64,000 bases of DNA from Pachypanchax playfairii (GCA_006937955.1 SSNP01000250.1:210236-274235); one strand, 5' to 3'. Numbered from the stretch's first letter, positions 1-12,849 are shown. The notes: a model not told the origin generated them from the sequence alone. Program-made: numbers and translations.

Positions 1-1349
1 ATCTCCTGTAGAGGGTTCTAGCTGTAGACAGGAAGGATCTCCTGTAGAAGGTTCTAGCTGTAGACAGGAAGGATCTCCTGTAGAAGGTTCTAGCTGTGGA
101 CGGGAAGGATCTCCTGTAGAGGGTTCTAGCTGTAGACAGGAAGGATCTCCTGTAGAGGGTTCTAGCTGTAGACAGGAAGGATCTCCTGTAGAGGGTTCTA
201 GCTGTAGACAGGAAGGATCTCCTGTAGAGGGTTCTAGCTGTAGTCAGGAAGGATCTCCTGTATAAGGTTCTAGATGTGGACGGGAAGGATCTCCTGTAGA
301 AGATTCTAGCTGTAGTCAGGAAGGATCTCCTGTAGAGGGTTCTAGCTGTAGACAGGAAGGATCTCCTGTAGAGGGTTCTAGCTGTAGACAGGAAGGATCT
401 CCTGTAGAAGGTTCTAGCTGTAGACAGGAAGGATCTCCTGTAGAGGGTTCTAGCTGTGGACAGGAAGGATCTCCTGTAGAGGGTTCTAGCTGTAGTCAGG
501 AAGGATCTCCTGTAGAGGGTTCTAGCTGTAGACAGGAAGGATCTCCTGTAGAAGGTTCTAGCTGTAGACAGGAAGGATCTCCTGTAGAAGGTTCTAGCTG
601 TGGACGGGAAGGATCTCCTGTAGAGGGTTCTAGCTGTGGACGGGAAGGATCTCCTGTAGAAGGTTCTAGCTGTAGTCAGGAAGGATCTCCTGTAGAGGGT
701 TCTAGCTGTAGACAGGAAGGATCTCCTGTAGAGGGTTCTAGCTGTAGTCAGGAAGGATCTCCTGTAGAGGGTTCTAGCTGTAGACAGGAAGGATCTCCTG
801 TAGAAGGTTCTAGCTGTGGACGGGAAGGATCTCCTGTAGAAGATTCTAGCTGTAGACAGGAAGGATCTCCTGTAGAGGGTTCTAGCTGTAGACAGGAAGG
901 ATCTCCTGTAGAAGGTTCTAGCTGTAGACAGGAAGGATCTCCTGTAGAAGGTTCTAGCTGTGGACGGGAAGGATCTCCTGTAGAGGGTTCTAGCTGTGGA
1001 CGGGAAGGATCTCCTGTAGAAGGTTCTAGCTGTAGACAGGAAGGATCTCCTGTAGAGGGTTCTAGCTGTAGACAGGAAGGATCTCCTGTAGAAGGTTCTA
1101 GCTGTAGACAGGAAGGATCTCCTGTAGAAGGTTCTAGCTGTGGACGGGAAGGATCTCCTGTAGAGGGTTCTAGCTGTGGACGGGAAGGATCTCCTGTAGA
1201 AGGTTCTAGCTGTAGTCGGGAAGGATCTCCTGTAGAGGGTTCTAGCTGTGGACAGGAAGGATCTCCTGTAGAGGGTTCTAGCTGTAGTCAGGAAGGATCT
1301 CCTGTAGAGGGTTCTAGCTGTAGTCAGGAAGGATCTCCTGTAGTGGTCT
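1..1349. repeat. Minisatellite A, 36-bp unit (first array)
   Basis: About 37 units of 36 bp starting GGATCTCCTGTAG and ending CTGTRGACAGGAA. Units vary mainly at GAA/GAG after GTA and at TAGACA/TGGACG/TAGTCA. The array is cut by the window edge. On the minus strand each unit reads YRRSFLSTARTL, which resembles the C-terminal peptide of the LINE that directly abuts it at 1350. Confidence 0.95.
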
Positions 1350-1875
1350 GTGATCTGTTGTTGAGTAACTGTGTTGGGAAGAGGATGGTGAGGGTTCTCC
1401 ATCATGTTCTTTTTCCTCCTTTGGACCATTAACTCAATAGTCTCCAGATCAGAACCAAAACAGAACCTGGCTCTTTATCCGTGTTTTCATTCTCTTTAGA
1501 TCACTTGCTCTGATGCTCCGCCCCCAACAGGAGACTGCAGATGTGATCACACTCTCCATAACAGACTTATAAAAGATCTTCAATCTGAGATCTTCATCTG
1601 CAGAGGTTGAAGGACCCGATCGTCCTGAAGTAGTCCAGTCTGCTCTGTCTCTTCCTAAAAACAGCATTACAGTTGTGTCTCCAGTTCAGTCTGTTGTCCA
1701 GGTGAACACCAGGTATTTATACTCCTCCACCACCTCCACTTCTTCTCCATGATGGAAATGATTGTTGTCATGTTGCTGCTCTTCCTAAAATCTACAATCA
1801 TCTCCTTTGTCTTGTTTATATTCAAGCTGAGATGATTGATTGAACACCAGGCCAGAAAGCGGTCCACCAGCTCTC
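1350..1875 (-). pseudogene. LINE reverse-transcriptase C-terminal remnant (Rex1-like)
   Basis: Minus-strand peptides DRFLAWCSINHLSLNINKTK and EMIVDFRKS are the conserved region downstream of the catalytic motifs in Rex1/Babar-type fish non-LTR elements. Frameshifts break the frame several times, and a degraded VHLDNRLNWRHN segment follows. The element is 5' truncated and inactive. Its 3' end merges into minisatellite A. Confidence 0.75.
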
Positions 1876-2519
1876 TGGACTAATAGTTCTGTAGATTTAA
1901 AAGATGCTAGCTAACATGTTTTTTTATTCTTTTATTCTTTTTTTTATTCTTATTCTTAATTCCTTTTGTGCTACATTTTTGTAAAACATCATGTAATTTG
2001 CTTTACTTCTGTCATGATCCCTGGGCTTATAATGGGTATAATAACTAATAATGGGTTTATGTTCTTTTTTTCTGGATTACCCATGTCTTCAGTTCCAGCT
2101 GTTTCTTTTGCCCACGTCTTGTTATCTTGTCATGTTGGCATTTATTCTTTTCTCTTGTCATTAGTTTTATCCTAGTCTTGTTTAGGACGTCTTACTGTAG
2201 ATGCCGTAAAAAATGTAACAAGGAACATAAATATCCAGAGAGTTCTGAGTTCCATTATGTTCAGAAGCAGTCCACAATAGAAAAAACGAAGACAAGAAAC
2301 AAATAACAAAAAATATATATTAAAGAGAAAATAGACTCGGTTAGGTCAAAGCTGCTGATACAGGCTGCCTGCTCAGAATGGCGCCAATATGTGGCTTTGG
2401 CTGGACCTGCCTCTGTGAACTGGGTCAGAGCATGACATCACCAGGCTCCTGATTGGTTGACGTGGTGCGACTTGATGCTGGAGTTGAGATCTCTCCAACT
2501 TCAGCATGAAGCGTGACTT
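1876..2519. other. Unassigned sequence
   Basis: T-rich stretch near 1918-1965, then unique-looking sequence. I see no exon, RNA gene or clear transposon end. Confidence 0.5.
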
Positions 2520-3523
2520 GTGCAACTGCACAAAATGCACCACATAAAAGACTCAAAAAGAAATTGTTTTTATCCAACTGATGACTATTTAGATAGTGTT
2601 CACATTCTTGAGGTTTTTCAATCTGGTTTTAGAAATGCTCACAGTCCTGAGACTGCATTAGTGAAAGTTTATAATTACATTTTTCTTGCTACAGATGCGG
2701 CTGATTCTGTTTTTCTTGTGTTACTCGACCTGACTGTAGCTTTTGATATGGTTGACCACAACATTTTGTTGTCATGCTTGGAAAATTATGTCAGCATTCG
2801 AGGCTCGGCCCTCACTTGGTTCAGGTCATATCTTTCTAATAGGAGTTTCTCTGTCAGTCTCGGTGAATATGTCTCCTCCTCTGCCCCTCTTAACTGTGGC
2901 GTGCCACAGGGTTCCATTCTTGGCTCTGTTCTATTTAGTCTCTATCTGCTTCCCCTGGGCACAATTTTTTGCAAATATGATTTGTCTTTTCAATTTTATG
3001 CAGATGACTGCCAGATCTATGCTCCATTAAAACAGTAAAAGGAGTGTGGTCTTCAGTGTCTTTAAGGAGGCTAAAGAGTGGATGGCCATGTAAAGCCCAT
3101 GATCACTAATTTGGGCATTAAGGTTGACTCAGATCTAAAATTCTACAAACAGATACAAAGTGTTGTTAAATCCAGCTTTTATCAACTGAGACAACTGTCT
3201 AAGATTAAGCCTGCTGTTCCAAAGAAGGACTTTCAAAGGCTGATTCATGCTTTTATTATTATGAGGCTCGACTATTGTAATGCTCTGTATGTTGGGAATA
3301 ATGAAGTTTCTCTTTTCCACTTTACGCTGGTTCAAAATGCTGCTGCTCGCTTGCTGACAGGCACCTGTCAGTCTGAGCATATCTCACCAGTGTTCGCTTC
3401 ACTGACTACCGGTTGCTTTTAGAGTCCATTTTAAAATTCTTCTTTTAACTTTCAAATCTCTGAATGGACTTGATCGTCTCCTGATCTATCAGACTTAGTT
3501 CAGCTCCACACCCCTTCTCGTCT
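2520..3523 (+). pseudogene. L2-like LINE reverse-transcriptase fragment
   Basis: The plus strand reads FQSGFRNAHSPETALVKVYN, then VAFDMVDHNILL (first catalytic region), CGVPQGSILGSVLFSLYLLP and FYADDCQIY (the YADD catalytic box). After a stop at about 3036 a second frame carries RLDYCNALYVGNNEVSLFHF. Stops and frame changes make it a pseudogene. The order matches fish L2/Maui-type elements. Confidence 0.85.
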
Positions 3524-4395
3524 TTAACTCATTCAGTACCAGATATTTAACATTTTTACTGATTTTTAAATACCCACAGAATATTTTCTCCTATGACTGA
3601 ATTCTGAAACCATCAGCACAAAATTTAGTCTTTCTTCTTTCAAAAGCAAAAAAAAACAAAGTTTCTACCTCTTTCTGTTATTTAGTAATCTGCAGTAGAA
3701 AAGAGGAACTTTTACATGTTTCAGGACTAAAAGCTGAGATAAAGAGTGTTTTTGTATAAATGATTCATGCAACATCTGAACTATGTTTTACTACTATGAA
3801 AGTAAAAAAGTACTTTAGATAGTTTATTTATGTCTAAAAAGAGTCATTTATAGACTATTTCAACATTTTAATAAAATATAAGAAAAAAAGCAGCAAAATA
3901 TAAGAAAAAAAGCAGCAGATTCNTCAAATCTCTGAACGGACTTGATCGTCTCCTGATCTATCAGACTTAGTTCAGCTCCACACCCCTTCTCGTCTTTAAC
4001 TCATTCAGTACCAGATATTTAACATTTTTACTGATTTTTAAAGACCCACAGAATATTTTCTCCTATGACTGTGAATTCTGAAACCATCAGCACAAAATTT
4101 AGTCTTTCTTCTTTCAAAAGCAAAAAAACAAAGTTTCTACCTCTTTCTGTTATTTAGTAATCTGCAGTAGAAAAGAGGAACTTTTACATGTTTCAGGACT
4201 AAAAGCTGAGATAAAGAGTGTTTTTGTATAAATGATTCATGCAACATCTGAACTATGTTTTACTACTATGAAAGTAAAAAAGTACTTTAGATAGTTTATT
4301 TATGTCTAAAAACAGTCATTTATAGACTATTTCAACATTTTAATAAAATATAAGAAAAAAAGCAGCAAAATATAAGAAAAAAAGCAGCAGATTCT
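3451..4395. repeat. 472-bp direct duplication separated by one N
   Basis: Bases 3451-3922 recur almost identically at 3924-4395, with a single N at 3923 at the joint. Both copies contain the LINE end plus the left end of the MITE. An assembly join of two near-identical reads or haplotypes is the simplest explanation. Confidence 0.8.
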
Positions 4396-4778
4396 CCTAA
4401 CATCAGATACTGTGTGTGTACATGCGCACGCATGTGCATGTGTGAATGCACGACTTAGTCATCCCCGCCCCCCCGCAGTGAATCGTTCTTTATTTTGGTC
4501 CCTGCTGCCTTTAGAAGATCCTAACAGCAGATACTGGTCGGATAAATCCACCTCAGCTTCACTAGAATCACCAGAAGAACCTCAACGTCAGGCTGAAGAC
4601 ATCCACTCTCCTGGATTATGTGACTAAATACAGCCTGTAATGAGTTCATTGTCAGCGAGCAGATGCCCCAGAATGCTTTGCTGGATTTAAGCCAATAAAA
4701 GCTGTAGAGACGTCTATGGCACTGAGCGTTCGGATTCTGTTTGACGTCTATAGATGTCAATGGCACTGAATGAGTTAA
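3524..4778. mobile_element. TTAA-flanked non-autonomous DNA transposon (piggyBac-type MITE) nested in the LINE
   Basis: The LINE is interrupted at TTAA. The left end reads TTAACTCATTCAGT (3524, repeated at 3996 because of an internal duplication). The right end reads ACTGAATGAGTTAA (to 4778). Perfect inverted termini with TTAA at each side are typical of piggyBac-type elements. No transposase is present. Downstream, LINE peptide SLRSADQRLLVIPR resumes. Confidence 0.75.
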
Positions 4779-5090
4779 GGTCTGCTGACCAGCGGCTACT
4801 GGTCATTCCTAGACTAGGCTGAAGCTCAGAGGTGATCGGGTCTGTGTCGTAGCAGCATCTAAGCTGTGGATTCTGATGCCCCACAACATTAGACAGGCTT
4901 CCTCAATCTCAGTTTTTAAAAATCTCCTTAAGACCCGCCTTTTTTCTCTGGCTTTTAAAGAGTCCCTTCCATTAAAACCAGTTTTTCTGAGGTTTCTGTT
5001 GAATATTTTAGCTCCACAGGTGTTCTTACCTTCATAGTGGGTGTGAAAACAGGTCAACAACTTCTCTTTCAATTTTAATCTCTCAAACTA
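4779..5090 (+). pseudogene. 3' continuation of the L2-like LINE
   Basis: Resumes right after the MITE with LRSADQRLLVIPR and continues into a degraded region recalling the LWNSLP...FKNLLKT end of L2 ORF2. Frameshifted. 5091-5337 shows nothing identifiable. Confidence 0.65.
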
Positions 5091-5337
5091 CACAGGTGGT
5101 GATAAAACCCGAGTTCTCCAGAGTTCTAACGGCCTGTATCTGTTACATCACAACTCCTTTGTTCGTTAGTATTCATCAGCTCCTGCAGTTGAAACCACGC
5201 CTAGCATGCTGCTAGCTAAAAGCTGTTAGCATAAGCCGTAGCAAACAGGAAAAGACTATGTGTGCTGTTACCATGTGCAGCGGGGAAGGAAACAGTATAC
5301 CTTGCTCTGATAGGCTAGAGCTAAGTTGAGTTACTGT

Positions 5338-8300
5338 CCAACCTGGACGGATCAGTCTGTCCTTCCTGTCCTGATACCAAACCTTCCACCATCTGTCCTT
5401 CCTGTCCTGGATACCAAACCTTCTACCATCTGTCCTTCTGTCCTTCCTGCCCTGGATACCAAACCTTCCACCATCTGTCCTTCTGTCCTTTCTGTCCTGA
5501 TACCAAACCTTCCACCATCTGTCTTTCCTGTCCTGATACCAAACCTTCCACCATCTGTCCTTCCTGTCCTGGATACCAAACCTTCCACCATCTGTCCTTC
5601 TGTCCTTCCTGCCCTGGATATCAAACCTTCTACCAGCTGTCCTTTCTGTCCTGATACCAAACCGTCCACCATCTGTCCTTCCTGACCTGATACCAAACCT
5701 TCCATCATCAGTCCTTTATGTCCTGATAACAAACCTTCCACCATCTGTCCTTCCTGCCCTGGATATCAAACCTTCTACCAGCTGTCCTTCCTGTCCTGAT
5801 ACCAAACCTTCCACCATCTGTCCTTCCTGACCTGATACCAAACCTTCCACCATCAGTCCTTTATGTCCTGATAACAAACCTTCCACCATCTGTCCTTCTG
5901 TCCTTGCTGCCCTGGATACCAAACCTTCTACCAGCTGTCCTTCCTGTCCTGATACCAAACCTTTCACCATCTGTCCTCCTGTCCTTCCTGTCCTGATACC
6001 AAACCTTTCACCATCTGTCCTCCTGTCCTTCCTGTCCTGATACCAAACCTTTCACCATCTGTCCTTCTTGTCCTGATACCAAACCTTCCACCACCTGTCC
6101 TTCTGTCCTTCCTGCCCTGGATACTAAACCTTCCACCATCTGTCCTTCCTGCCCTGGATACCAAACCTTCTACCGTCTGTCCTCTTGTCCTTCCTGTCCT
6201 GATACCAAACCTTCTACCATCTGTCCTCTTGTCCTTCCTGTCCTGATACCAAACCTTCTACCATCTGTCCTCCTGTCCTTCCTGTCCTGATACCAAACCT
6301 TCTACCATCTGTCCTCCTGTCCTTCCTGTCCTGATACCTAACCTTCTACCATCTGTCCTCTTGTCCTTCCTGTCCTGATACCAAACCTTCTACCATCTGT
6401 CCTCCTGTCCTTCCTGTCCTGATACCAAACCTTCTACCATCTGTCCTCCTGTCCTTCCTGTCCTGATACCTAACCTTCTACCATCTGTCCTCCTGTCCTT
6501 CCTGTCCTGATACCTAACCTTCTACCATCTGTCTTACCTGTCCTGATACCTAACCTTCTACTATCTGTCCATCTGTCCTTCCTGTCCTGATACCAAACCT
6601 TCCACCACCTATCCTTCTGTCCTTCCTGCCCTGGATACTAAACCTTCCACCATCTGTCCTTCAGTCTTTCCTGTTCTGATACCAAACCTTCTACCAGCTG
6701 TCCTCCTGTCCTTCCTGTCCTGATAACAAACCTTCTACCATCTGTCCTCTTGTCCTTCCTGTCCTGATACCAAACCTTCTACCATCTGTCCTCCTGTCCT
6801 TCCTGTCCTGATACCTAACCTTCTACCATCTGTCTTACCTGTCCTGATACCTAACCTTCTACCATCTGTCCATCTGTCCTTCCTGTCCTGATACCTAACC
6901 TTCTACCATCTGTCCTCCTGTCCTTCCTGTCCTGATACCTAACCTTCTACCATCTGTCCATCTGTCCTTCCTGTCCTGATACCTAACCTTCTACCATCCG
7001 TCCTCCTGTTCTTCCTGTCCTGATACCTAACCTTCTACCATCTGTCCGTCTGTCCTTCCTGTCCTGATACCTAACCTTCTACCATCTGTCCTCCCTGTCC
7101 TCATACCTAACCTTCTACCATCTGTCTTACCTGTCCTGATACCTAACCTTCTACCATCTGTCCATCTGTCCTTCCTGCCCTGATACCTAACCTTCTACCA
7201 TCCGTCCATCTGTCCTTCCTGTCCTGATACCTAACCTTCTACCATCTGTCCTTCCTGTCCTGATACCTAACCTTCTACCATCTGTCCATCTGTCCTTCCT
7301 GTCCTGATACCTAACCTTCTACCATCTGTCCATCTGTCCTTCATGTCCTGATACCTAACCTTCTACCATCTGTCCTCCTGTCCTTCCTGTCCTGATACCT
7401 AACCTTCTACCATCTGTCCATCTGTCCTTCCTGTCCTGATACCTAACCTTCTACCATCTGTCCTCCTGTCCTTCCTGTCCTGATACCTAACCTTCTACCA
7501 TCTGTCTTACCTGTCCTGATACCTAACCTTCTACCATCTGTCCATCTGTCCTTCCTGTCCTGATACCTAACCTTCTACCATCTGTCCTCCTGTCCTTCCT
7601 GTCCTGATACCTAACCTTCTACCATCTGTCTTACCTGTCCTGATACCTAACCTTCTACCATCTGTCCATCTGTCCTTCCTGTCCTGATACCTAACCTTCT
7701 ACCATCTGTCCTCCTGTCCTTCCTGTCCTGATACCTAACCTTCTACCATCTGTCTTACCTGTCCTGATACCTAACCTTCTACCATCTGTCCATCTGTCCT
7801 TCCTGTCCTGATACCTAACCTTCTACCATCTGTCCATCTGTCCTTCCTGTCCTGATACCTAACCTTCTACCATCTGTCCATCTGTCCTTCCTGTCCTGAT
7901 ACCAAACCTTCTACCATCTGTCTTACCTGTCCTGATACCTAACCTTCTACCATCTGTCCTCCTGTCCTTCCTGTCCTGATACCTAACCTTCTACCATCTG
8001 TCCATCTGTCCTTCCTGTCCTGATACCTAACCTTCTACCATCTGTCCATCTGTCCTTCCTGTCCTGATACCTAACCTTCTACCATCTGTCCTCCTGTCCT
8101 TCCTGTCCTGATACCTAACCTTCTACCATCTGTCCTTCTGTCCTTCATATCCTGATACCTAACCTTCTACCATCTGTCTTACCTGTCCTGATACCTAACC
8201 TTCTACCATCTGTCCATCTGTCCTTCCTGTCCTGATACCTAACCTTCTACCATCTGTCCTCCTGTCCTTCCTGTCCTGATACCAAACCTTCTACCATCTG

Positions 8301-11300
8301 TCCTCCTGTCCTTCCTGTCCTGATACCTAACCTTCTACCATCTGTCCATCTGTCCTTCCTGTCCTGATACCTAACCTTCTACCATCTGTCCATCTGTCCT
8401 TCCTGTCCTGATACCTAACCTTCTACCATCTGTCTTACCTGTCCTGATACCTAACCTTCTACCATCTGTCCATCTGTCCTTCCTGTCCTGATACCTAACC
8501 TTCCACCATCTGTCCATCTGTCCTTCCTGTCCTGATACCTAACCTTCTACCATCTGTCTTCCTGTCCTGATACCTAACCTTCTACCATCTGTCCATCTGT
8601 CCTTCCTGTCCTGATATCTAACCTTCTACCATCTGTCCATCTGTCCTTCCTGTCCTGATACCTAACCTTCTACCATCTGTCCTCCTGTCCTTCATGTCCT
8701 GATACCTAACCTTCTACCATCTGTCTTCCTGTCCTGATACCTAACCTTCTACCATCTGTCCATCTGTCCTTCCTGTCCTGATACCAAACCTTCTACCATC
8801 TGTCCTCCTGTCCTTCCTGTCCTGATACCTAACCTTCTACCATCTGTCCATCTGTCCTTCCTGTCCTGATACCAAACCTTCTACCATCTGTCCTCCTGTT
8901 CTTCCTGTCCTGATACCTAACCTTCTACCATCTGTCCGTCTGTCCTTCCTGTCCTGATACCTAACCTTCTACCATCTGTCCTTCCTGTCCTGATACCTAA
9001 CCTTCTACCATCTGTCTTACCTGTCCTGATACCTAACCTTCTACCATCTGTCCTCCTGTCCTTCCTGTCCTGATACCTAACCTTCTACCATCTGTCCACC
9101 TGTCCTTCCTGTCCTGATACCTAACCTTCTACCATCTGTCCTCCTGTCCTTCCTGTCCTGATACCTAACCTTCTACCATCTGTCTTACCTGTCCTGATAC
9201 CTAACCTTCTACCATCTGTCCATCTGTCCTTCCTGTCTGATACCTAACCTTCTACCATCTGTCCTCCTGTCCTTCCTGTCCTGATACCTAACCTTCTACC
9301 ATCTGTCCATCTGTCCTTCCTGTCCTGATACCTAACCTTCTACCATCTGTCTTCCTGTCCTGATACCTAACCTTCTACCATCTGTCCATCTGTCCTTCCT
9401 GTCCTGATACCTAACCTTCTACCATCTGTCCATCTGTCCTTCCTGTCCTGGAACCTAACCTTCTACCATCTGTCCTNNNNNNNNNNNNNNNNNNNNNNNN
9501 NNNNNNNNNNNNNNNNNNNNNNNNNNNTGCCCTGGATACCAAACCTTCTACCAGCTGTCCTCCTGTCCTTCCTGTCCTGATACCAAACCTTCTACCGTCT
9601 GTCCTCTTGTCCTTCCTGTCCTGATACCAAACCTTCTACCATCTGTCCTCCTGTCCTTCCTGTCCTGATACCAAACCTTCTACCATCTGTCCTCCTGTCC
9701 TTCCTGTCCTGATACCTAACCTTCTACCATCTGTCTTACCTGTCCTGATACCTAACCTTCTACCATCTGTCCATCTGTCCTTCCTGTCCTGATACCTAAC
9801 CTTCTACCATCTGTCCATCTGTCCTTCCTGTCCTGATACCTAACCTTCTACCATCTGTCCATCTGTCCTTCCTGTCCTGATACCTAACCTTCTACCATCT
9901 GTCCTTCCTGTCCTGATACCTAACCTTCTACCATCTGTCTTTCCTGTCCTGATACCTAACCTTCTACCATCTGTCCATCTGTCCTTCCTGTCCTGATACC
10001 TAACCTTCTACCATCTGTCCATCTGTCCTTCCTGTCCTGATACCTAACCTTCTACCATCTGTCCTTCCTGTCCTGATACCTAACCTTCTACCATCTGTCC
10101 ATCTGTCCTTCCTGTCCTGATACCTAACCTTCTACCATCTGTCCATCTGTCCTTCCTGTCCTGATACCTAACCTTCTACCATCTGTCCTCCTGTCCTTCA
10201 TGTCCTGATACCTAACCTTCTACCATCTGTCCTTCCTGTCCTGATACCTAACCTTCTACCATCTGTCCATCTGTCCTTCCTGTCCTGATACCTAACCTTC
10301 TACCATCTGTCCATCTGTCCTTCCTGTCCTGATACCTAACCTTCTACCATCTGTCCTCCTGTCCTTCCTGTCCTGATACCTAACCTTCTACCATCTGTCC
10401 ATCTGTCCTTCCTGTCCTGATACCAAACCTTCTACCATCTGTCTTACCTGTCCTGATACCTAACCTTCTACCATCTGTCCTCCTGTCCTTCCTGTCCTGA
10501 TACCTAACCTTCTACCATCTGTCCATCTGTCCTTCCTGTCCTGATACCTAACCTTCTACCATCTGTCCTCCTGTCCTTCCTGTCCTGATACCTAACCTTC
10601 TACCATCTGTCCTCCTGTTCTTCCTGTCCTGATACCTAACCTTCTACCATCTGTCCTCCTGTCCTTCCTGTCCTGATACCTAACCTTCTACCATCTGTCC
10701 TTCCTGTCCTGATACCTAACCTTCTACCATCTGTCCATCTGTCCTTCCTGTCCTGATACCTAACCTTCTACCATCTGTCCATCTGTCCTTCCTGTCCTGA
10801 TACCTACCCTTCTACCATCTGTCTTACCTGTCCTGATACCTAACCTTCTACCATCTGTCCATCTGTCCTTCCTGTCCTGATACCTAACCTTCTACCATCT
10901 GTCCATCTGTCCTTCCTGTCCTGATACCTAACCTTCTACCATCTGTCCTCCTGTCCTTCCTGTCCTGATACCTAACCTTCTACCATCTGTCCTCCTGTTC
11001 TTCCTGTCCTGATACCTAACCTTCCACCATCTGTCCATCTGTCCTTCCTGTCCTGATACCTAACCTTCTACCATCTGTCTTACCTGTCCTGATACCTAAC
11101 CTTCTACCATCTGTCCATCTGTCCTTCCTGTCCTGATACCTAACCTTCTACCATCTGTCCATCTGTCCTTCCTGTCCTGATACCTAACCTTCTACCATCT
11201 GTCCTTCCTGTCCTGATACCTAACCTTCTACCATCTGTCCATCTGTCCTTCCTGTCCTGATACCTAACCTTCTACCATCTGTCCTCCTGTCCTTCCTGTC

Positions 11301-11885
11301 CTGATACCTAACCTTCTACCATCTGTCCATCTGTCCTTCCTGTCCTGATACCTAACCTTCTACCATCTGTCCTTCCTGTCCTGATGCCTAACCTTCTACC
11401 ATCTGTCCTCTGTCCTTCATGTCCTGATACCTAACCTTCTACCATCTGTCCTCCTGTCCTTCCTGTCCTGATACCTAACCTTCTACCATCTGTCCATCTG
11501 TCCTTCCTGTCCTGATACCTAACCTTCTACCATCTGTCCTCCTGTCCTTCATGTCCTGCTACCTACCCTTCTACCATCTGTCTTACCTGTCCTGATACCT
11601 AACCTTCTACCATCTGTCCTCCTGTCCTTCCTGTCCTGATACCTAACCTTCTACCATCTGTCTTACCTGTCCTGATACCTAACCTTCCACCATCTGTCTT
11701 ACCTGTCCTGATACCTAACCTTCTACCATCTGTCTTACCTGTCCTGATACCTAACCTTCCACCATCTGTCTTACCTGTCCTGATACCTAACCTTCTACCA
11801 TCTGTCCTTCCTGTCCTGATACCTAACCTTCTACCATCTGTCTTACCTGTCCTGATACCTAACCTTCCACCATCTGTCCTCCTGT
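5338..11885. repeat. Minisatellite B, 36/44-bp units
   Basis: About 6.5 kb of units built from CCTTCCTGTCCTGATACC plus WAACCTTCTACCATCTGT (36 bp), often with an added CCATCTGT or CCTCCTGT (44 bp). The left third is more diverged (CTGGATACC forms). The right part is more homogeneous, suggesting recent expansion there. Contains a 51-N gap at 9477-9527. Confidence 0.95.
9477..9527. other. Assembly gap inside minisatellite B
   Basis: 51 N bases. The true array length is unknown. Confidence 1.
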
Positions 11886-12020
11886 TCTTGTAATCCACAC
11901 AGGCATGGATCACTGTGTGCAGGTTGCGACTGCTCAGAATGAACTTCATCTTTGAAATTCTGCGAAGCTGAAAAATCAGGATCTAAGCACCTGACTAATG
12001 TGAGAATCCATCCGCAGCCA
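11886..12020 (-). pseudogene. Small LINE reverse-transcriptase remnant
   Basis: Minus strand reads FFQLRRISKMKFILSSRNLH then TVIHACVDYKN, recalling the FFQLR...VIHAFI..RLDYCN block of L2-like LINEs. It ends exactly where minisatellite B begins. Too short to assign to a family. Confidence 0.6.
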
Positions 12021-12849
12021 CATTAAATAACATCAACTTATATTTTAGAGCAATACAGTTTTTATACGTCATGTTGTATCTATAGATGTTTGTTGAAGAT
12101 CTTGTATAAAATTCTGTTTTAATTAACCATTTAATCTCATCATTACTTTTGTATTTCATTCATAACTCCAATTTTCTCCTGGATTTTAGCTCTATTGAAC
12201 TTACTGACATTATAGTTTCAGTTTTATGACCCGGTACCTGCTGCAGCTGTCAGACAGATGGACTCATGTTTGACTTTACTTTGGTCTACAGGGGTCGACT
12301 CAGGGACATAAGGTGTCCAGGTCTTGTGGCTGCAGAACAAGCCCAGACCATCAACCCTCCACTGCCGTGCTGATAGCTGTGATCAGCTGTTTGTGATGAA
12401 ATGCTGTGTGAATTCTCATCTGTTCAAAGTACTTTGTTTATTCAGGTCTTTACAAACCTGGGCTCAGCTGCCGTATAGTTTTTGTCTTGTATTTTTCCAA
12501 ACATGTTGTACTTGTCCTGTATGTGCTTTAGCCCTGATAGACCCTACTATGGAACTCTCGGGTGTTTTGTCCTATTGTACAGTTTTTGTGTTTTATCTTT
12601 GATTCAGAAATCATTTAAGGTAGATGAACTGACTCGGCTTTAGTAATTAATTCTTATTGTGAGTTTATTTAGCTTTGAGATCTGTAACTAGACCCAAAAT
12701 GGACCCAGTATGTTTCCCAGACCTTAGTCCTGTTCGGCTGGACATACAGCAGACAGTGGAGGGTTTAAGCCAGTCCAGACATTGGGTCAAGCTTCAGACA
12801 GGGTGTGGGGGAGGTGGGCTGAAGCATGCAGTTTATGTTGTAAGCTTAC
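12021..12849. other. Sequence 3' of the last recognised mlph exon
   Basis: Presumably mlph intron. I found no in-phase exon resembling the melanophilin/MyRIP C-terminus (the SDIESRIAAL block) and no repeat ends. Confidence 0.5.

Noticed and set aside
1..1349. CRISPR array
   Set aside because: Units are contiguous with no unique spacers, the genome is eukaryotic, and there are no cas genes. The same applies to the other arrays.
5352..6164. Minus-strand Gly/Arg-rich frames (GGRFGIRTGRTD repeats)
   Set aside because: Translation of the diverged left end of minisatellite B. No start context or conserved flank.
11599..11949. 116-codon minus-strand frame as the last mlph exon
   Set aside because: Its N-terminal part reads like a LINE reverse-transcriptase remnant and the rest is translation of minisatellite B.
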